From Tropicimonas marinistellae (lineage in GTDB: Bacteria; Pseudomonadota; Alphaproteobacteria; Rhodobacterales; Rhodobacteraceae), in assembly GCF_001509585.1 (NCBI RefSeq), contig NZ_LNCI01000001.1, positions 124,001 through 188,000 of the forward strand: a stretch of DNA of 64,000 nucleotides, in the 5' to 3' direction. Shown here one piece after another: positions 46,116-56,189 of this stretch. Made by a program: the position numbers and the translations under genes. Below the pieces are notes generated by a model that ran no database searches, was not told where the DNA came from, and saw nothing but the letters and a program-made list of their open reading frames with translations. Numbering within the stretch: position 1 is the first letter of the stretch; each line of letters starts with the position of its first letter.

Positions 46116-47082
46116 ACCCTCCCGAGAAACCAACAGGTTCCTTGTCACCGGCGGCTGCGGCTTTGTCGGTTCCGCCCTGTGCCGCCTGCTTGAACGCGAC
46201 GGTGTCGAGGTCGTGGTGCTCGACAATCTTTCGTCCGGCGATCCCGCGAACCTGCCTGACACAGCCGAACTCGTTACAGGCGACATCTGTGATCGTCGCG
46301 CTGTTGAACGGGCAATGCGCGGCGTGAGCGGTGTGTTCCATCTTGCGGCAATTTCGTCGGTCGAGCTTTGTACGAACCATCGCGCCGAGGCCAGCCGTAC
46401 CAACCTGCAGGGGACTGTCACGCTGTTGGAGGCCACGGGCGACCTGCCGGTCGTCTTCACCTCGTCCGCAGCGGTCTATGGCGAGCAGGAAGCACTGCCG
46501 GTTCACGAAGATGCCGTGCCCGCGCCGATTTCGTCCTATGCGATCGACAAACTCGGTAGCGAGCGGCACATGAAGGAGGCCGCCGATCTTTGGGGCGCGC
46601 GCTGTATTGCGGTTCGGCCATTCAACATATTCGGGCCAGGGCAGTCCGCGAGTTCGCCCTATTCCGGTGTACTGACGCGCTTCGTCGAAGGCGCCCGCAA
46701 TGGTGCGTCGCTTACCGTGAACGGCGACGGCGGTCAGACACGCGATTTCATCCACGTTAACGAAGTCGGTGTTGCGCTAGCCGCGGCGATGAAGGTGGCG
46801 ATTGCCGCTGAGCCCGGGCTTTTCTCGGTCCTTAACATCTGCTCCGGGCGCGGCATGTCGATTCTGGATCTTGCCCGGTTGGTGAATCGGGTGGCGGGCT
46901 CTCAGGCGCCCATTACCTTCGGCCCAACGAGGCTTGGCGACATTCGCCATTCCACGGGAGACCCTCATCGGGCCGAAGACGTCATAGGATTCAGGGCCTC
47001 CATGCCACTCGACACCGGCATTGCCGAAATGCTCCGGCGGCGCCCGGACACGGGGCAGGTGCGCCGCAGCGCGACGTTCTGA
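46096..47082 (+). CDS. GalE-like NAD-dependent nucleotide-sugar epimerase
   Basis: The 328-residue extended SDR protein has the Rossmann motif TGGCGFVGSALCRLLERDG, FHLAAISSVE, the Ser/Tyr/Lys catalytic set in SSAAVYGE and SYAIDKLGSERH, and NIFGPGQSASSPYSGVL. It resembles UDP-glucose 4-epimerase and related WbpP/Gne enzymes; exact sugar choice is not readable. Its ATG lies inside kpsT, so it is part of the kpsE-kpsT operon. A role in supplying UDP-galactose to Glf fits. Confidence 0.85.
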   Translation: MTRTKSKPSRETNRFLVTGGCGFVGSALCRLLERDGVEVVVLDNLSSGDPANLPDTAELVTGDICDRRAVERAMRGVSGVFHLAAISSVELCTNHRAEASRTNLQGTVTLLEATGDLPVVFTSSAAVYGEQEALPVHEDAVPAPISSYAIDKLGSERHMKEAADLWGARCIAVRPFNIFGPGQSASSPYSGVLTRFVEGARNGASLTVNGDGGQTRDFIHVNEVGVALAAAMKVAIAAEPGLFSVLNICSGRGMSILDLARLVNRVAGSQAPITFGPTRLGDIRHSTGDPHRAEDVIGFRASMPLDTGIAEMLRRRPDTGQVRRSATF

Positions 47083-47108
47083 CCTGTCAGGTCGTCCTGT
47101 CAGGTCGT
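47083..47108. repeat. Perfect 13-bp tandem repeat between convergent genes
   Basis: CCTGTCAGGTCGT occurs twice in direct succession. Each copy contains a small palindrome (CCTG-T-CAGG). It sits between the epimerase stop and glpK stop, so it may fold into a weak terminator. Confidence 0.75.
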
Positions 47109-47124
47109 GCGGTGCGCGGCCGTT

Positions 47125-48615
47125 TTAACTAGCAGCAATTGTCGCCTGTACCGCCCGTTTCCAAGCGGCATATTTCGTATCTCGAAGATCGTCTGCCATG
47201 AGCGGTTCAAATCGTCGATCCCGTGACCAGTGCGCGGCGAAGCCATCGCGATCCGGGTAAAGCCCCGCTTCCATACCGGCCAACCAGGCGGCGCCAAGCG
47301 CCGTTGTCTCCAGAATCTCGGGCCGGTCCACCGGTGCGCCGAGAATATCGGCAAGAAACTGCATGCCCCAGTCGCTTGCTGTCATCCCGCCATCAACCCG
47401 CAGCACCGGGTCGGCTTCGCTTCCGGGCCAGTCGGAACGCATCGCCTCCAGCAGATCGCGGGTCTGGAAACCGACGCTTTCAAGCGCGGCCCGGGCGAAT
47501 TCTGCGGGCCCCGTGTTCCGGGTCAGGCCGAAGATCGCGCCGCGGCTATTGGGGTGCCAATAGGGCGCACCGAGTCCCGTGAAAGCTGGCACGAGAATGA
47601 CGTTCTGAGATGGGTCGGCAGCCTCGGCCAGCGGCTGGCTTTCTGGTGCCGCCGAGATGATCTTCAATCCGTCGCGCAGCCATTGCACCACCGCGCCCGC
47701 GACGAAAATCGACCCCTCCAGCGCGTAGGTGGGCTGGCCGTTGAACTGGTAGGCGACGGTCGTGAGCAACCTGTTCGTGGAGGCTACCGGCGTTGCCCCT
47801 GTGTTGAGCAGCGCAAAGCACCCGGTCCCGTACGTCGATTTCATCATGCCCGGCGCGAAACAAGCCTGCCCGATGGTGGCGGCTTGTTGGTCACCGGCAA
47901 CGCCGAGTATCGGGATCGGTTCGCCGAAATGCTCAGGATCGGTTTCGCCGTAGTCGGACGCGCAATCGCGCACCTCCGGCAGCATTTCCACCGGGATTTC
48001 CAGCAGTTCGCACATCAGGCGGCTCCATCCGCCGCGATGGATATTGTAGAGAAGTGTGCGCGCCGCGTTCGTGGCATCCGTGGCGTGGACCTTCCCGCCC
48101 GTCAGCTTCCAGATCAGAAAGCTGTCGACGGTACCGAAGAGCAGCTTTCCCGCCTGCGCCCGTTCACGGGCGCCAGGAACAGTATCCAGTATCCACTTGA
48201 GCTTGGTGCCCGAGAAATACGGGTCTAGCAGAAGGCCGGTCTTTTCAGTGACCGCCGCCTCGTGCCCGTCCGAACGCAGCGCTTCGCAGATCGGTGCGGT
48301 ACGCCTGTCCTGCCATACGATGGCATTGTGAATGGGCTCACCCGTTTCGCTGTCCCAGACCAGAGTAGTTTCGCGCTGATTGGTAATTCCAATTGCCATC
48401 ACTTCGGTCGCGGAGATAGCGGCATTCCGCATGACCTCCCGTGAGGTACGCAGCACGCTCGACCAGATATCGGCAGGGTCGTGCTCGACCCAACCCGAAT
48501 CCGGGTAGTGCTGCGGGAACTCCTCCTGAGCGACGGCCTTGATCTGCATGTCGCGGTCGAACAGGATCGCGCGGCTGGACGTCGTTCCCTGATCGATGGC
48601 GAGAATATGGGTCAT
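47125..48615 (-). CDS. glpK: Glycerol kinase
   Basis: The 496-residue FGGY kinase starts [20 protein letters not shown] and has [42 protein letters not shown] and [20 protein letters not shown], all classical GlpK blocks. The C-terminal FGGY-type block reads [20 protein letters not shown]. It makes sn-glycerol-3-phosphate. No glpF, glpD or regulator lies beside it. It converges with the capsule operon. Confidence 0.97.
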   Translation of the reverse strand: MTHILAIDQGTTSSRAILFDRDMQIKAVAQEEFPQHYPDSGWVEHDPADIWSSVLRTSREVMRNAAISATEVMAIGITNQRETTLVWDSETGEPIHNAIVWQDRRTAPICEALRSDGHEAAVTEKTGLLLDPYFSGTKLKWILDTVPGARERAQAGKLLFGTVDSFLIWKLTGGKVHATDATNAARTLLYNIHRGGWSRLMCELLEIPVEMLPEVRDCASDYGETDPEHFGEPIPILGVAGDQQAATIGQACFAPGMMKSTYGTGCFALLNTGATPVASTNRLLTTVAYQFNGQPTYALEGSIFVAGAVVQWLRDGLKIISAAPESQPLAEAADPSQNVILVPAFTGLGAPYWHPNSRGAIFGLTRNTGPAEFARAALESVGFQTRDLLEAMRSDWPGSEADPVLRVDGGMTASDWGMQFLADILGAPVDRPEILETTALGAAWLAGMEAGLYPDRDGFAAHWSRDRRFEPLMADDLRDTKYAAWKRAVQATIAAS

Positions 48616-48782
48616 GGGTGTGCCCTGTCCTCGGTTGTTCAGCGCCGCAACCGGCGCTCTCCTCCTTGTGGTTCAGATGGTTGCACGTTCCGGGAGCGGG
48701 GAAAACCCCGGTCGCGAGTAGGCGTGGCTTGGCCGGCACCAAGGGGCGAGTCCAAGCAGCGAAACTCGCCGGTACCGCGCAG

Positions 48783-49487
48783 TCAGACCATGCGGATCAC
48801 GTCCTTGTTGATCGCCAGAACGTATCCCCTGCGCGCGATGTTGCGGACCAATAGTTCGCTCACCATCTGGTTCCCGAGAGAATCCCGCAGGCGCTTGATA
48901 CGGGTGGCGCCGGCGGCTTCCTCGCAATCCTCCGGACGCCGCCCTTGAATCACGGCTTCGAGTTGCGCGCCGGTCAGCACCTCTTCGTCCATCCGCGCTT
49001 CCGCCAACACCGCCAGCGTTTCGATTGCGGCTTCGGTCAGCTTGAATTCCATGTTGTTGAGCAGGACCAGACGCTCCTCGCGACTGATGATCAGGTCCGT
49101 TACCTGAATACCCTGCTTCTCGATCTCGCCCATCCGCCGGTTGAGCGTCACGACCATCACCAACAAAACCAGGGCGGCGATCAACAGGGCGGTCGCGAAG
49201 ATGAGCAATACGAAGATGATCTGCCGGTAGCTCTGCAGCACGTCGGCAAAGGAGGTGCCGCTCTCGGCGAGAATCTCCAGTAGTTTGATCTCCGCCTGAG
49301 AGGTCAGATCGTCATTGTCCACGAAGATGCGTTCGACACGTGCGTTGAACGCATCCGCATCGGGCAGGTTCAGAAACAGCAACCCCGCCGCCAGGACCAG
49401 GATGCCGACGATGGCAGCGATACCGGCAGTGACCACGCGGTTTCCCGCCCGCAGCGTCTCAGTAACGGAGGTGGAACTTCCCGGCAC
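48783..49487 (-). CDS. Membrane-anchored protein with C-terminal OmpR-type winged helix
   Basis: The 234-residue product begins at GTG with ggagaggaaag upstream. Two membrane helices (about residues 18-40 and 88-112) flank a periplasmic stretch of about 47 residues. A short linker leads to a C-terminal domain (about 145-234) with OmpR/PhoB winged-helix features: LTEAAIETLAVLAEARMDEE, RIKRLRDSLGNQMVSELL and a terminal RRGYVLAINK wing. This puts the DNA-binding domain after the membrane part, opposite to ToxR/CadC. It overlaps the upstream gene by 29 bases, so the two are coupled. Function is inferred. Confidence 0.75.
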   Translation of the reverse strand: MPGSSTSVTETLRAGNRVVTAGIAAIVGILVLAAGLLFLNLPDADAFNARVERIFVDNDDLTSQAEIKLLEILAESGTSFADVLQSYRQIIFVLLIFATALLIAALVLLVMVVTLNRRMGEIEKQGIQVTDLIISREERLVLLNNMEFKLTEAAIETLAVLAEARMDEEVLTGAQLEAVIQGRRPEDCEEAAGATRIKRLRDSLGNQMVSELLVRNIARRGYVLAINKDVIRMV

Positions 49488-49752
49488 TCTCTTTCCTCTC
49501 CTGCAGCCCGTTGTCGTCGAATACGCCGAGAACCGTCAGAAGCGTCCAGCCGTCCTTGGCGATGCGTTTGCGAATCTGCTTTTCAGCCGCGGCCACGGTG
49601 CAATTCTTGCCGTTGATTTCGGCGGTACCGTAGTGCAGCCGCAGTGGCTTGTCCCGCTTTGCCTTGTAGTCGGCGTAACAACCGGCCGAAGCGGCGCTGG
49701 CGAGCAGTACCAGAGCGGCTGCGAGTGAGGAGAGAAATGGTAGGCGTTTCAT
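49459..49752 (-). CDS. Small periplasmic protein coupled to the membrane winged-helix protein
   Basis: The 97-residue product has a signal peptide (LPFLSSLAAALVLLASAASA) and a 74-residue mature part with two cysteines (near residues 25 and 51, in GCYADYKAKRD and GKNCTVAAAEKQIRKRIAKD) that could pair. The rest (DGWTLLTVLGVFDDNGLQER) is mixed beta. I do not recognise the family. Its end overlaps the regulator start by 29 bases, suggesting it may be a periplasmic partner or ligand-sensing accessory of that protein. Confidence 0.75.
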   Translation of the reverse strand: MKRLPFLSSLAAALVLLASAASAGCYADYKAKRDKPLRLHYGTAEINGKNCTVAAAEKQIRKRIAKDGWTLLTVLGVFDDNGLQERKESAGKFHLRY

Positions 49753-49931
49753 GCGCAGACCATCCTTCGTTTTCGCTAGTTATTCAATAACGCAAGGGGG
49801 TTGAGGATGTGGCTATCGGATAGCAGCGCGCCGATATTGCCCGATCTCGCACTCTGGGCCGAGTGTCCGGTCACACCGCCAGCGGCCGTGCGCCGCCGGA
49901 TCAGACACACCGACCGGATCAGGAGTTTCCC

Positions 49932-50492
49932 ATGTTGAAGACCGTCGCCGCCACTGCACTTTCGCTCACCCTCGCACTCGGTGCGCTCGCTCCTACGCCC
50001 GCCCATGCTGCCAATCAGGAGGATATCGCCAAGATCCTGCTCGGTGTCGGTTTCGCGGCCTTGATCGCCAAGGCTCTGCACGAACAGGCGGAGGACCGCG
50101 ACAAGAAGGCAACCAAGGAAGTGCATGTCCACCGTCATATCACCAACCGACCGGTTACGAAGGTTATCGAGAAACCGGCACCGCGTTCCAGGGTGGTTGT
50201 CCAGCAGCCACCCAAACGAGTTGTGGTCAAGGAACCGACTCAGTCGTCACGGCCTGGGTCGGGATGGGGCAAAAATGCTAGTTCGGTCATTCCATCGACC
50301 TGTCAGCGGACCTTTCGCCACGATGGGGAAAATCGTGTGTACGTGACGCGCAGGTGTTTGGAACGGGAAGGTGTTCGCACCGCAAACCTGCCCAATCAAT
50401 GCGAGCGGGTGCTCGACCTGCCTGGCAACGCCAGTGACAGGCTGGTGTGGAACCGCGGATGTCTGGAGAAAAACGGCTATCGCATCCGTTGA
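49932..50492 (+). CDS. Secreted protein of unknown function with a C-terminal cysteine domain
   Basis: The 186-residue product starts at 49932 with aggagtttcc just upstream. A signal peptide (LSLTLALGALAPTPAHA) is followed by a hydrophobic patch (ILLGVGFAALIAKAL), a basic Lys/Arg/Pro/Val linker, and a C-terminal part (about 115-186) with four cysteines in two similar units, TCQRTFRHDG...RRCLEREGV and QCERVLDLPG...RGCLEKNGY. This internal duplication suggests two small disulfide-bonded modules. I do not recognise the family. A terminator hairpin lies downstream. Confidence 0.75.
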   Translation: MLKTVAATALSLTLALGALAPTPAHAANQEDIAKILLGVGFAALIAKALHEQAEDRDKKATKEVHVHRHITNRPVTKVIEKPAPRSRVVVQQPPKRVVVKEPTQSSRPGSGWGKNASSVIPSTCQRTFRHDGENRVYVTRRCLEREGVRTANLPNQCERVLDLPGNASDRLVWNRGCLEKNGYRIR

Positions 50493-50576
50493 GGCGTGCG
50501 CCACATCGGACCGCTCCGGCCGATGGAACGCGCGGGCAGAGTGCGGGGCGCTCCCCCAGTGATCCCAGTGCCGGAA

Positions 50577-50605
50577 CGGCGGGAGGTGTGGCCTCCCGCC
50601 GTTTT
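50577..50605 (+). terminator. Hairpin terminator upstream of rnhB
   Basis: CGGCGGGAGG (50577-50586) pairs with CCTCCCGCCG (50592-50601) around a five-base loop and is followed by TTTT. It ends transcription of the secreted protein gene. Confidence 0.85.
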
Positions 50606-50643
50606 CGCTTGTGCCCGGCGTCTTGTCAGGGTCGGTATGGGGC

Positions 50644-51271
50644 ATGAAACCCGATCTTTCATTCGAAGAAGCAGCGTGGGCGCGGGGTGCCCGCATTGTC
50701 GCTGGCATCGACGAGGTGGGGCGCGGACCACTTGCCGGCCCTGTAACGGCAGCGGCCGTGGTGCTCGACCGCAACCATATCCCCGAGGGTCTCAACGACA
50801 GCAAGAAGCTCTCTCCCAAACGCCGTGCTTCCTTGGCCGAAGCAATCCGGGAGACCGCACACGTGGCGGTCGTTCATGTCGGAGTGGAGGAAATCGAACG
50901 ACTGAACATCCTTCGCGCCGCACAACGCGCTATGGTCGAGGCGCTGTTGGAGATCGCTCCGGCACCCGACTTCGCCTTGATCGACGGCAACCGGATGCCC
51001 CCCGGCTTGCCATGCAATGCCGAAACCGTGGTTCGCGGCGATGCAAAGAGCCTGTCAATCGCCGCCGCGTCGATTGTTGCCAAGGTGGCGCGTGACGGAC
51101 TCATGGTGGATTTGGCGCAACAACACCCCGGCTATGGCTGGGAGCACAATGCCGGATACCCGACTCCGGAACACAAACTTGCGCTCCGAAATCTTGGGGT
51201 AACCCCACATCATAGGCGTTCCTTCGCGCCAGTGCGCAATATCTTGTATCAAGGAAAATTGCCAAGTCATT

Positions 51272-51273
<2 letters not shown>
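50644..51273 (+). CDS. rnhB: Ribonuclease HII
   Basis: The 209-residue enzyme has the catalytic motif GIDEVGRGPLAGPVTAAAV, with Asp-Glu as metal ligands. LNDSKKLSPKRR, a further acidic residue in FALIDGN, and AASIVAKVARDGLM complete the family pattern. It removes RNA from RNA-DNA hybrids. ATG at 50644 gives the normal length. It directly precedes ccrM, an arrangement common in alphaproteobacteria, but the 94-base gap and GANTC sites suggest ccrM has its own promoter. Confidence 0.95.
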
Positions 51274-52477
<1,204 letters not shown>

Positions 52478-52532
52478 ACGAAATCTCCAAGTTACCGCCG
52501 GTGCCTGTGGCCTGACACGATGGCACCTACTT

Positions 52533-52563
52533 AGCCCCGCCCCCTCATGGCGGGGCTTTTTTT
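52533..52563 (+). terminator. Strong rho-independent terminator after ccrM
   Basis: AGCCCCGCC (52533-52541) and GGCGGGGCT (52549-52557) form a perfect stem with a seven-base loop, followed by a run of seven T. Confidence 0.93.
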
Positions 52564-52623
52564 GTTCAGCTGCAAATTGCGACCAGTGAACCTAGGCGAA
52601 ACGTCGTGCGGGCGTTCGGAGCG

Positions 52624-53757
52624 TTACCGCGGCATTGGCGTGGTGCCTAGTTTGTAAGGCGTCCAGTCCTCGATTTCAGGGTAGAATTGTCGGCGCCACG
52701 CACGCACGCGGGGGTTCATCTGGCGCCGCCAAAGTGGCGGGATCATCGCCAGGAAGGTCATGGCCGGGTACCCGAGTGGCAACTGCGGTGCTTCGTCGAT
52801 GTCATAGGTTTGCAGCAACGGGAAGCGACGTGCGGGTTTGTAGTGGTGGTCGGAATGCCGCTGAAGGTTGATAAGCAACCAGTTCGTTGCCCTGTGCGAT
52901 GCGTTCCAGCTATGGCGCGGCAGTACGTGCTCGTATCTTCCATTTCCGAGGTGTTTACGTGTCAGCCCATAGTGCTCCACGTAGTTGACTGCTTCCAGTT
53001 GCCAGATCGCGACGACCGCCTGGAAGGCGAAAAATCCCAGTCCCGTCCAACCACCGGAAACATAGACCAAGGCGAGTGCCGCGATTTGTAGGAGCCAGTA
53101 CCGCCAGAATGGGTTCGAACGATCGTGCCAGGGCCGCCCGCTGCGAGCGAGCAGCCGTTTCTCGGCGGCGAATGCTGAGGCGGGGCAATCTCGCAATACC
53201 CTGACGAAGAAACGGTGAAACCCTTCGTTGTATCGCGCAGTGACCGCATCGCGCGGCGTGCCGACGTAGACGTGATGCACCAGCAAATGCTCGGTGCGGA
53301 AATGGCTGTAGAGCACGGAAGCCAGCAACAAGTCTCCCAGCCAACGCTCCAGCCGGTTGGATTGGTGGAGCAACTCGTGCGCGTAGACAATGCCGATTGT
53401 GCCGGACACCACCCCAAGTCCGAAGAAGATGGCGAACTTCTCCGCAAGAGATAGGTGGACCGCATCGGGCACGTAGGCGACGGCCCACAACGTGAGTCCG
53501 GCCTGGATCGGGAACCAGATCATCGTGACAGATCGGTACCAGAACAGGTCGCGCTCCGGTGTATCGGGATCGGCATTCGCTTCGTCGAGGCCAGTGATCC
53601 GGTCCAGCACTGTGAAGATGATCCAGGCAAAAACGGGCAGCGAGATTGCCCACCAGCCGCCGCGTGTTGCCGACAGGATAGCCAATGGAACGGTCGCCAA
53701 TGAGAGCCAGAACGGCGCGGCTGCCTGAAAGCGGTCAATTTGGCGAGCGGCATTCAT
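52624..53757 (-). CDS. alkB: AlkB-type alkane 1-monooxygenase
   Basis: The 377-residue integral membrane di-iron hydroxylase has the histidine motifs HELLH (residues 127-131), EHLLVHHVYVG (about 156-166), NYVEHYGL (258-265) and LQRHSDHH (298-305), the last being diagnostic of AlkB/XylM-type alkane hydroxylases. Several membrane helices are visible. It oxidises medium-chain n-alkanes at the terminal carbon and needs rubredoxin and its reductase, not seen here. Start at 53757 is chosen because the upstream extension has no hydroxylase character. It lies 58 bases downstream of mutY on the same strand. Confidence 0.93.
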   Translation of the reverse strand: MNAARQIDRFQAAAPFWLSLATVPLAILSATRGGWWAISLPVFAWIIFTVLDRITGLDEANADPDTPERDLFWYRSVTMIWFPIQAGLTLWAVAYVPDAVHLSLAEKFAIFFGLGVVSGTIGIVYAHELLHQSNRLERWLGDLLLASVLYSHFRTEHLLVHHVYVGTPRDAVTARYNEGFHRFFVRVLRDCPASAFAAEKRLLARSGRPWHDRSNPFWRYWLLQIAALALVYVSGGWTGLGFFAFQAVVAIWQLEAVNYVEHYGLTRKHLGNGRYEHVLPRHSWNASHRATNWLLINLQRHSDHHYKPARRFPLLQTYDIDEAPQLPLGYPAMTFLAMIPPLWRRQMNPRVRAWRRQFYPEIEDWTPYKLGTTPMPR

Positions 53758-53815
53758 TGGCAGCCTCTTGCGGCAGTGCAACCTGACGCCACTCTGCGCC
53801 AGCGGGCCAAAAACG

Positions 53816-54883
53816 TCAAAGCGACCCAAGCGCCGGTGACGCGAGGTTCCAGACCTTGCGCATGACCGTCGGCAGCGCCTCGGGGCGGAAGTCCCGCGCT
53901 GGTATGAACGCTCCTCTGTTGGGGCGAGCGTCGTTGGGAACCGCCGCAATCTCGACCGCCAATCGGAGATGGAAATGCGTGAATGTGTGGCGTACCTCAC
54001 CGTCGAGACTTTGCCAGTTGCCCGCAACGGGCACAGCGGCCTGCGGAGCCGAATTCCACTCCGTGCCCGGCCAAGCGAGCATGCCCCCCAGCAAGCCCTT
54101 TTCCGGACGGGTCTCCAGCAGCAGCGCGCCATCGATTCGTCGGGCGACATAGGCGTATCCGAGCCGGACCGGCTTCGGCTTCTTGGGTTCCTTTCGCGGA
54201 AGTTCCGGCGCGCGTCCGCTTGCGTGGGCGGCGCAGACATTCAACAACGGGCAGATTCCGCAAGCCGGCGCGGTCGGTGTGCAGATCGTCGCGCCGAGGT
54301 CCATCATCGCCTGTGCATGGTCGCCCGGACGTGTCTCAGGTGTCAGAAGCCCGGCCAGCCGCGTCAGTTCCGGCTTGGCTTTCGGCAGTGGCGCGTCAAC
54401 ATCGAACAGCCGCGCCACAACGCGCTCCACATTGCCATCTACGACCACCTCCACGCGGTCAAAGGCGATGGAGGCGATGGCGGCGGCGGTGTAGGGGCCG
54501 ACACCAGGGAGCGCCAGCAACTCCTCGCGGGTGTCGGGAAAGCGCCCGTCCAACTTGCCGGCGACAACGCGGGCACATTTCAGAAGGTTGCGGGCACGTG
54601 CGTAGTAGCCGAGTCCTGCCCACTCGGCCATCACTTGCGCATCCTCAGCCGCGGCGAGCGCACCGACCTCAGGCCAGAGCATGACAAAACGCAAGAATTT
54701 CTCTCGAACTGCGGCAACGGTCGTCTGCTGAAGCATGATTTCGCTCAACCAGACGACGTAGGGATCCGGCGTTACGCCTGCACGACGGTCGGCAGGGCCA
54801 ATACGCCATGGCAAAACGCGCGCGTGGCTGTCGTACCAGTCGAGCAGGGCCACCCCGGCCGGCAGCAAGCTTTCGTCACGCAA
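53816..54883 (-). CDS. mutY: A/G-specific adenine glycosylase MutY
   Basis: The 355-residue DNA repair enzyme has VVWLSEIMLQQTTVAAVREK with the catalytic Glu, the helix-hairpin-helix LPGVGPYTAAAIASIAFD and the following catalytic Asp in VVVDGNVERV. The iron-sulfur ligands are C-x6-C-x2-C-x5-C in CTPTAPACGICPLLNVC. A C-terminal NUDIX-like domain recognises 8-oxoG. It removes A opposite 8-oxoG. It is divergent from the DUF721 gene at 54980. Confidence 0.96.
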   Translation of the reverse strand: MRDESLLPAGVALLDWYDSHARVLPWRIGPADRRAGVTPDPYVVWLSEIMLQQTTVAAVREKFLRFVMLWPEVGALAAAEDAQVMAEWAGLGYYARARNLLKCARVVAGKLDGRFPDTREELLALPGVGPYTAAAIASIAFDRVEVVVDGNVERVVARLFDVDAPLPKAKPELTRLAGLLTPETRPGDHAQAMMDLGATICTPTAPACGICPLLNVCAAHASGRAPELPRKEPKKPKPVRLGYAYVARRIDGALLLETRPEKGLLGGMLAWPGTEWNSAPQAAVPVAGNWQSLDGEVRHTFTHFHLRLAVEIAAVPNDARPNRGAFIPARDFRPEALPTVMRKVWNLASPALGSL

Positions 54884-54979
54884 TGTTTATGCCTCCCGAC
54901 GCGGTCCCTCTGGCCCCCGGCGGACCAGCGGTTAAGATAGAGTGAACTTGAGCAGAAGTCAGGCACCAGGCCCACCGTC

Positions 54980-55525
54980 ATGTCCCCACGATCCGGTGAA
55001 CCATTCAAACCCACCCGGCGGAAGCGCGGGTTCGAGCGGACCTCGGGCCTATTGGCGACGCGTATCCGCCAAGCGAGTGAAAAACGCGGCTTCTCGGAAT
55101 CGCGTGTGCTCACACACTGGGCCGAGATTGCAGGTGCCGAGATCGCAGCGATCGCGCGTCCCGTTTCCATTGGCTATGGGCGGGGAAGCTTCGGTGCGAC
55201 CCTGACAGTGCTCACCACCGGTGCCAATGCCCCGATGTTGCAGATGCAGGAACCCCGGCTCCGCGAGAAAGTGAATGCGGTCTACGGATATGCCGCGATT
55301 TCGCGTATTCGCTTCACCCAGACCGCGCCCACGGGCTTTTCCGAAGGGCAAGCCGCATTCTCTCCTGCCCCGAATCCCGCGCCGAGCGCGCCGGACGAAA
55401 GTGCGCAACGAAAGGCGGCGGATCTGTCCGGAGATGTCTCTGACGAGACACTCCGAAATGCGCTCTCGACCCTCGGTGCGCTTGTCCTCACCAAGAACAA
55501 GAGACGATCGGAGAAACCCGAATGA
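54980..55525 (+). CDS. DUF721 (DciA-like) protein
   Basis: The 181-residue product has an N-terminal DUF721 domain (about residues 20-110): GLLATRIRQASEKRGFSESR, THWAEIAGAEIAAIARPVS and a later LTVLTTGANAPMLQ. A C-terminal Ala/Pro/Ser linker leads to a short helix. DUF721 includes DciA, the ancestral helicase loader partner, so a DNA replication role is possible. The stop overlaps the dsbA ATG (ATGA), and mutY is divergent; this neighbourhood is common in Rhodobacteraceae. Confidence 0.85.
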   Translation: MSPRSGEPFKPTRRKRGFERTSGLLATRIRQASEKRGFSESRVLTHWAEIAGAEIAAIARPVSIGYGRGSFGATLTVLTTGANAPMLQMQEPRLREKVNAVYGYAAISRIRFTQTAPTGFSEGQAAFSPAPNPAPSAPDESAQRKAADLSGDVSDETLRNALSTLGALVLTKNKRRSEKPE

Positions 55526-56181
55526 AGCGTTACCTTACCCTCACGGTGCTGGGCGCCGTTGCCGCGACTGGCTTCGGCTACTGGTTGAGCCACCAGTCTG
55601 CCGGACCGGTCAATTCTCTCGTACCGGCCGCCCATGCCGCTGACGGAGAGGCCGCGACTGCCGAGATCGTCGAGATGTCCCTCGGCAACCCTGACGCATC
55701 GGTACAGGTGATCGAATACGCTTCGTTCACCTGCGGGCACTGCGCCAATTTCGAGCAGAACGTCTTTCCCGATATCAAGGAAAACTACGTCGATACCGGA
55801 AAGATCCAGTTCACGTTCCGAGATGTCTACTTCGACCGCTACGGGCTATGGGCAAGTATGGTCGCGCGTTGCGATCCCATGCGCTACTTCGGTGTTCAGG
55901 GACTGCTCTACGACGAGCAGAGCGAATGGACCCACGGCGAGCCGGCCACTGTTGCCGACAACCTGCGCAAGATTGGCCGAAAGGCGGGGCTGACTGACGA
56001 GCAGGTGAACGCCTGCATGCAGGATGCAGGTACCGCACAAGCGCTTGTCGATTGGTACGAGGCCAATGCCGAGGAGCACGGTATCAACGCGACGCCGAGC
56101 TTCATCATCAACGGCGAGAAATACAGCAACATGAGCTACGCCGACTTCGCCAAGGTTCTGGACGAGAAGCTCGCGGAGTAA
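55522..56181 (+). CDS. DsbA-family thiol:disulfide interchange protein
   Basis: The 219-residue product has an N-terminal signal peptide or anchor (TLTVLGAVAATGFGYWL) and a thioredoxin fold with the active site C71-G-H-C74 (ASFTCGHCANFEQNV). The cis-Pro loop is INATPSFIING. It looks like the BdbD/ScsC-like branch of DsbA proteins. It acts in the periplasm, oxidising or isomerising disulfides. It overlaps DUF721 by four bases and converges with lpxK. Confidence 0.92.
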   Translation: MKRYLTLTVLGAVAATGFGYWLSHQSAGPVNSLVPAAHAADGEAATAEIVEMSLGNPDASVQVIEYASFTCGHCANFEQNVFPDIKENYVDTGKIQFTFRDVYFDRYGLWASMVARCDPMRYFGVQGLLYDEQSEWTHGEPATVADNLRKIGRKAGLTDEQVNACMQDAGTAQALVDWYEANAEEHGINATPSFIINGEKYSNMSYADFAKVLDEKLAE

Positions 56182-56189
56182 CCTGACCG

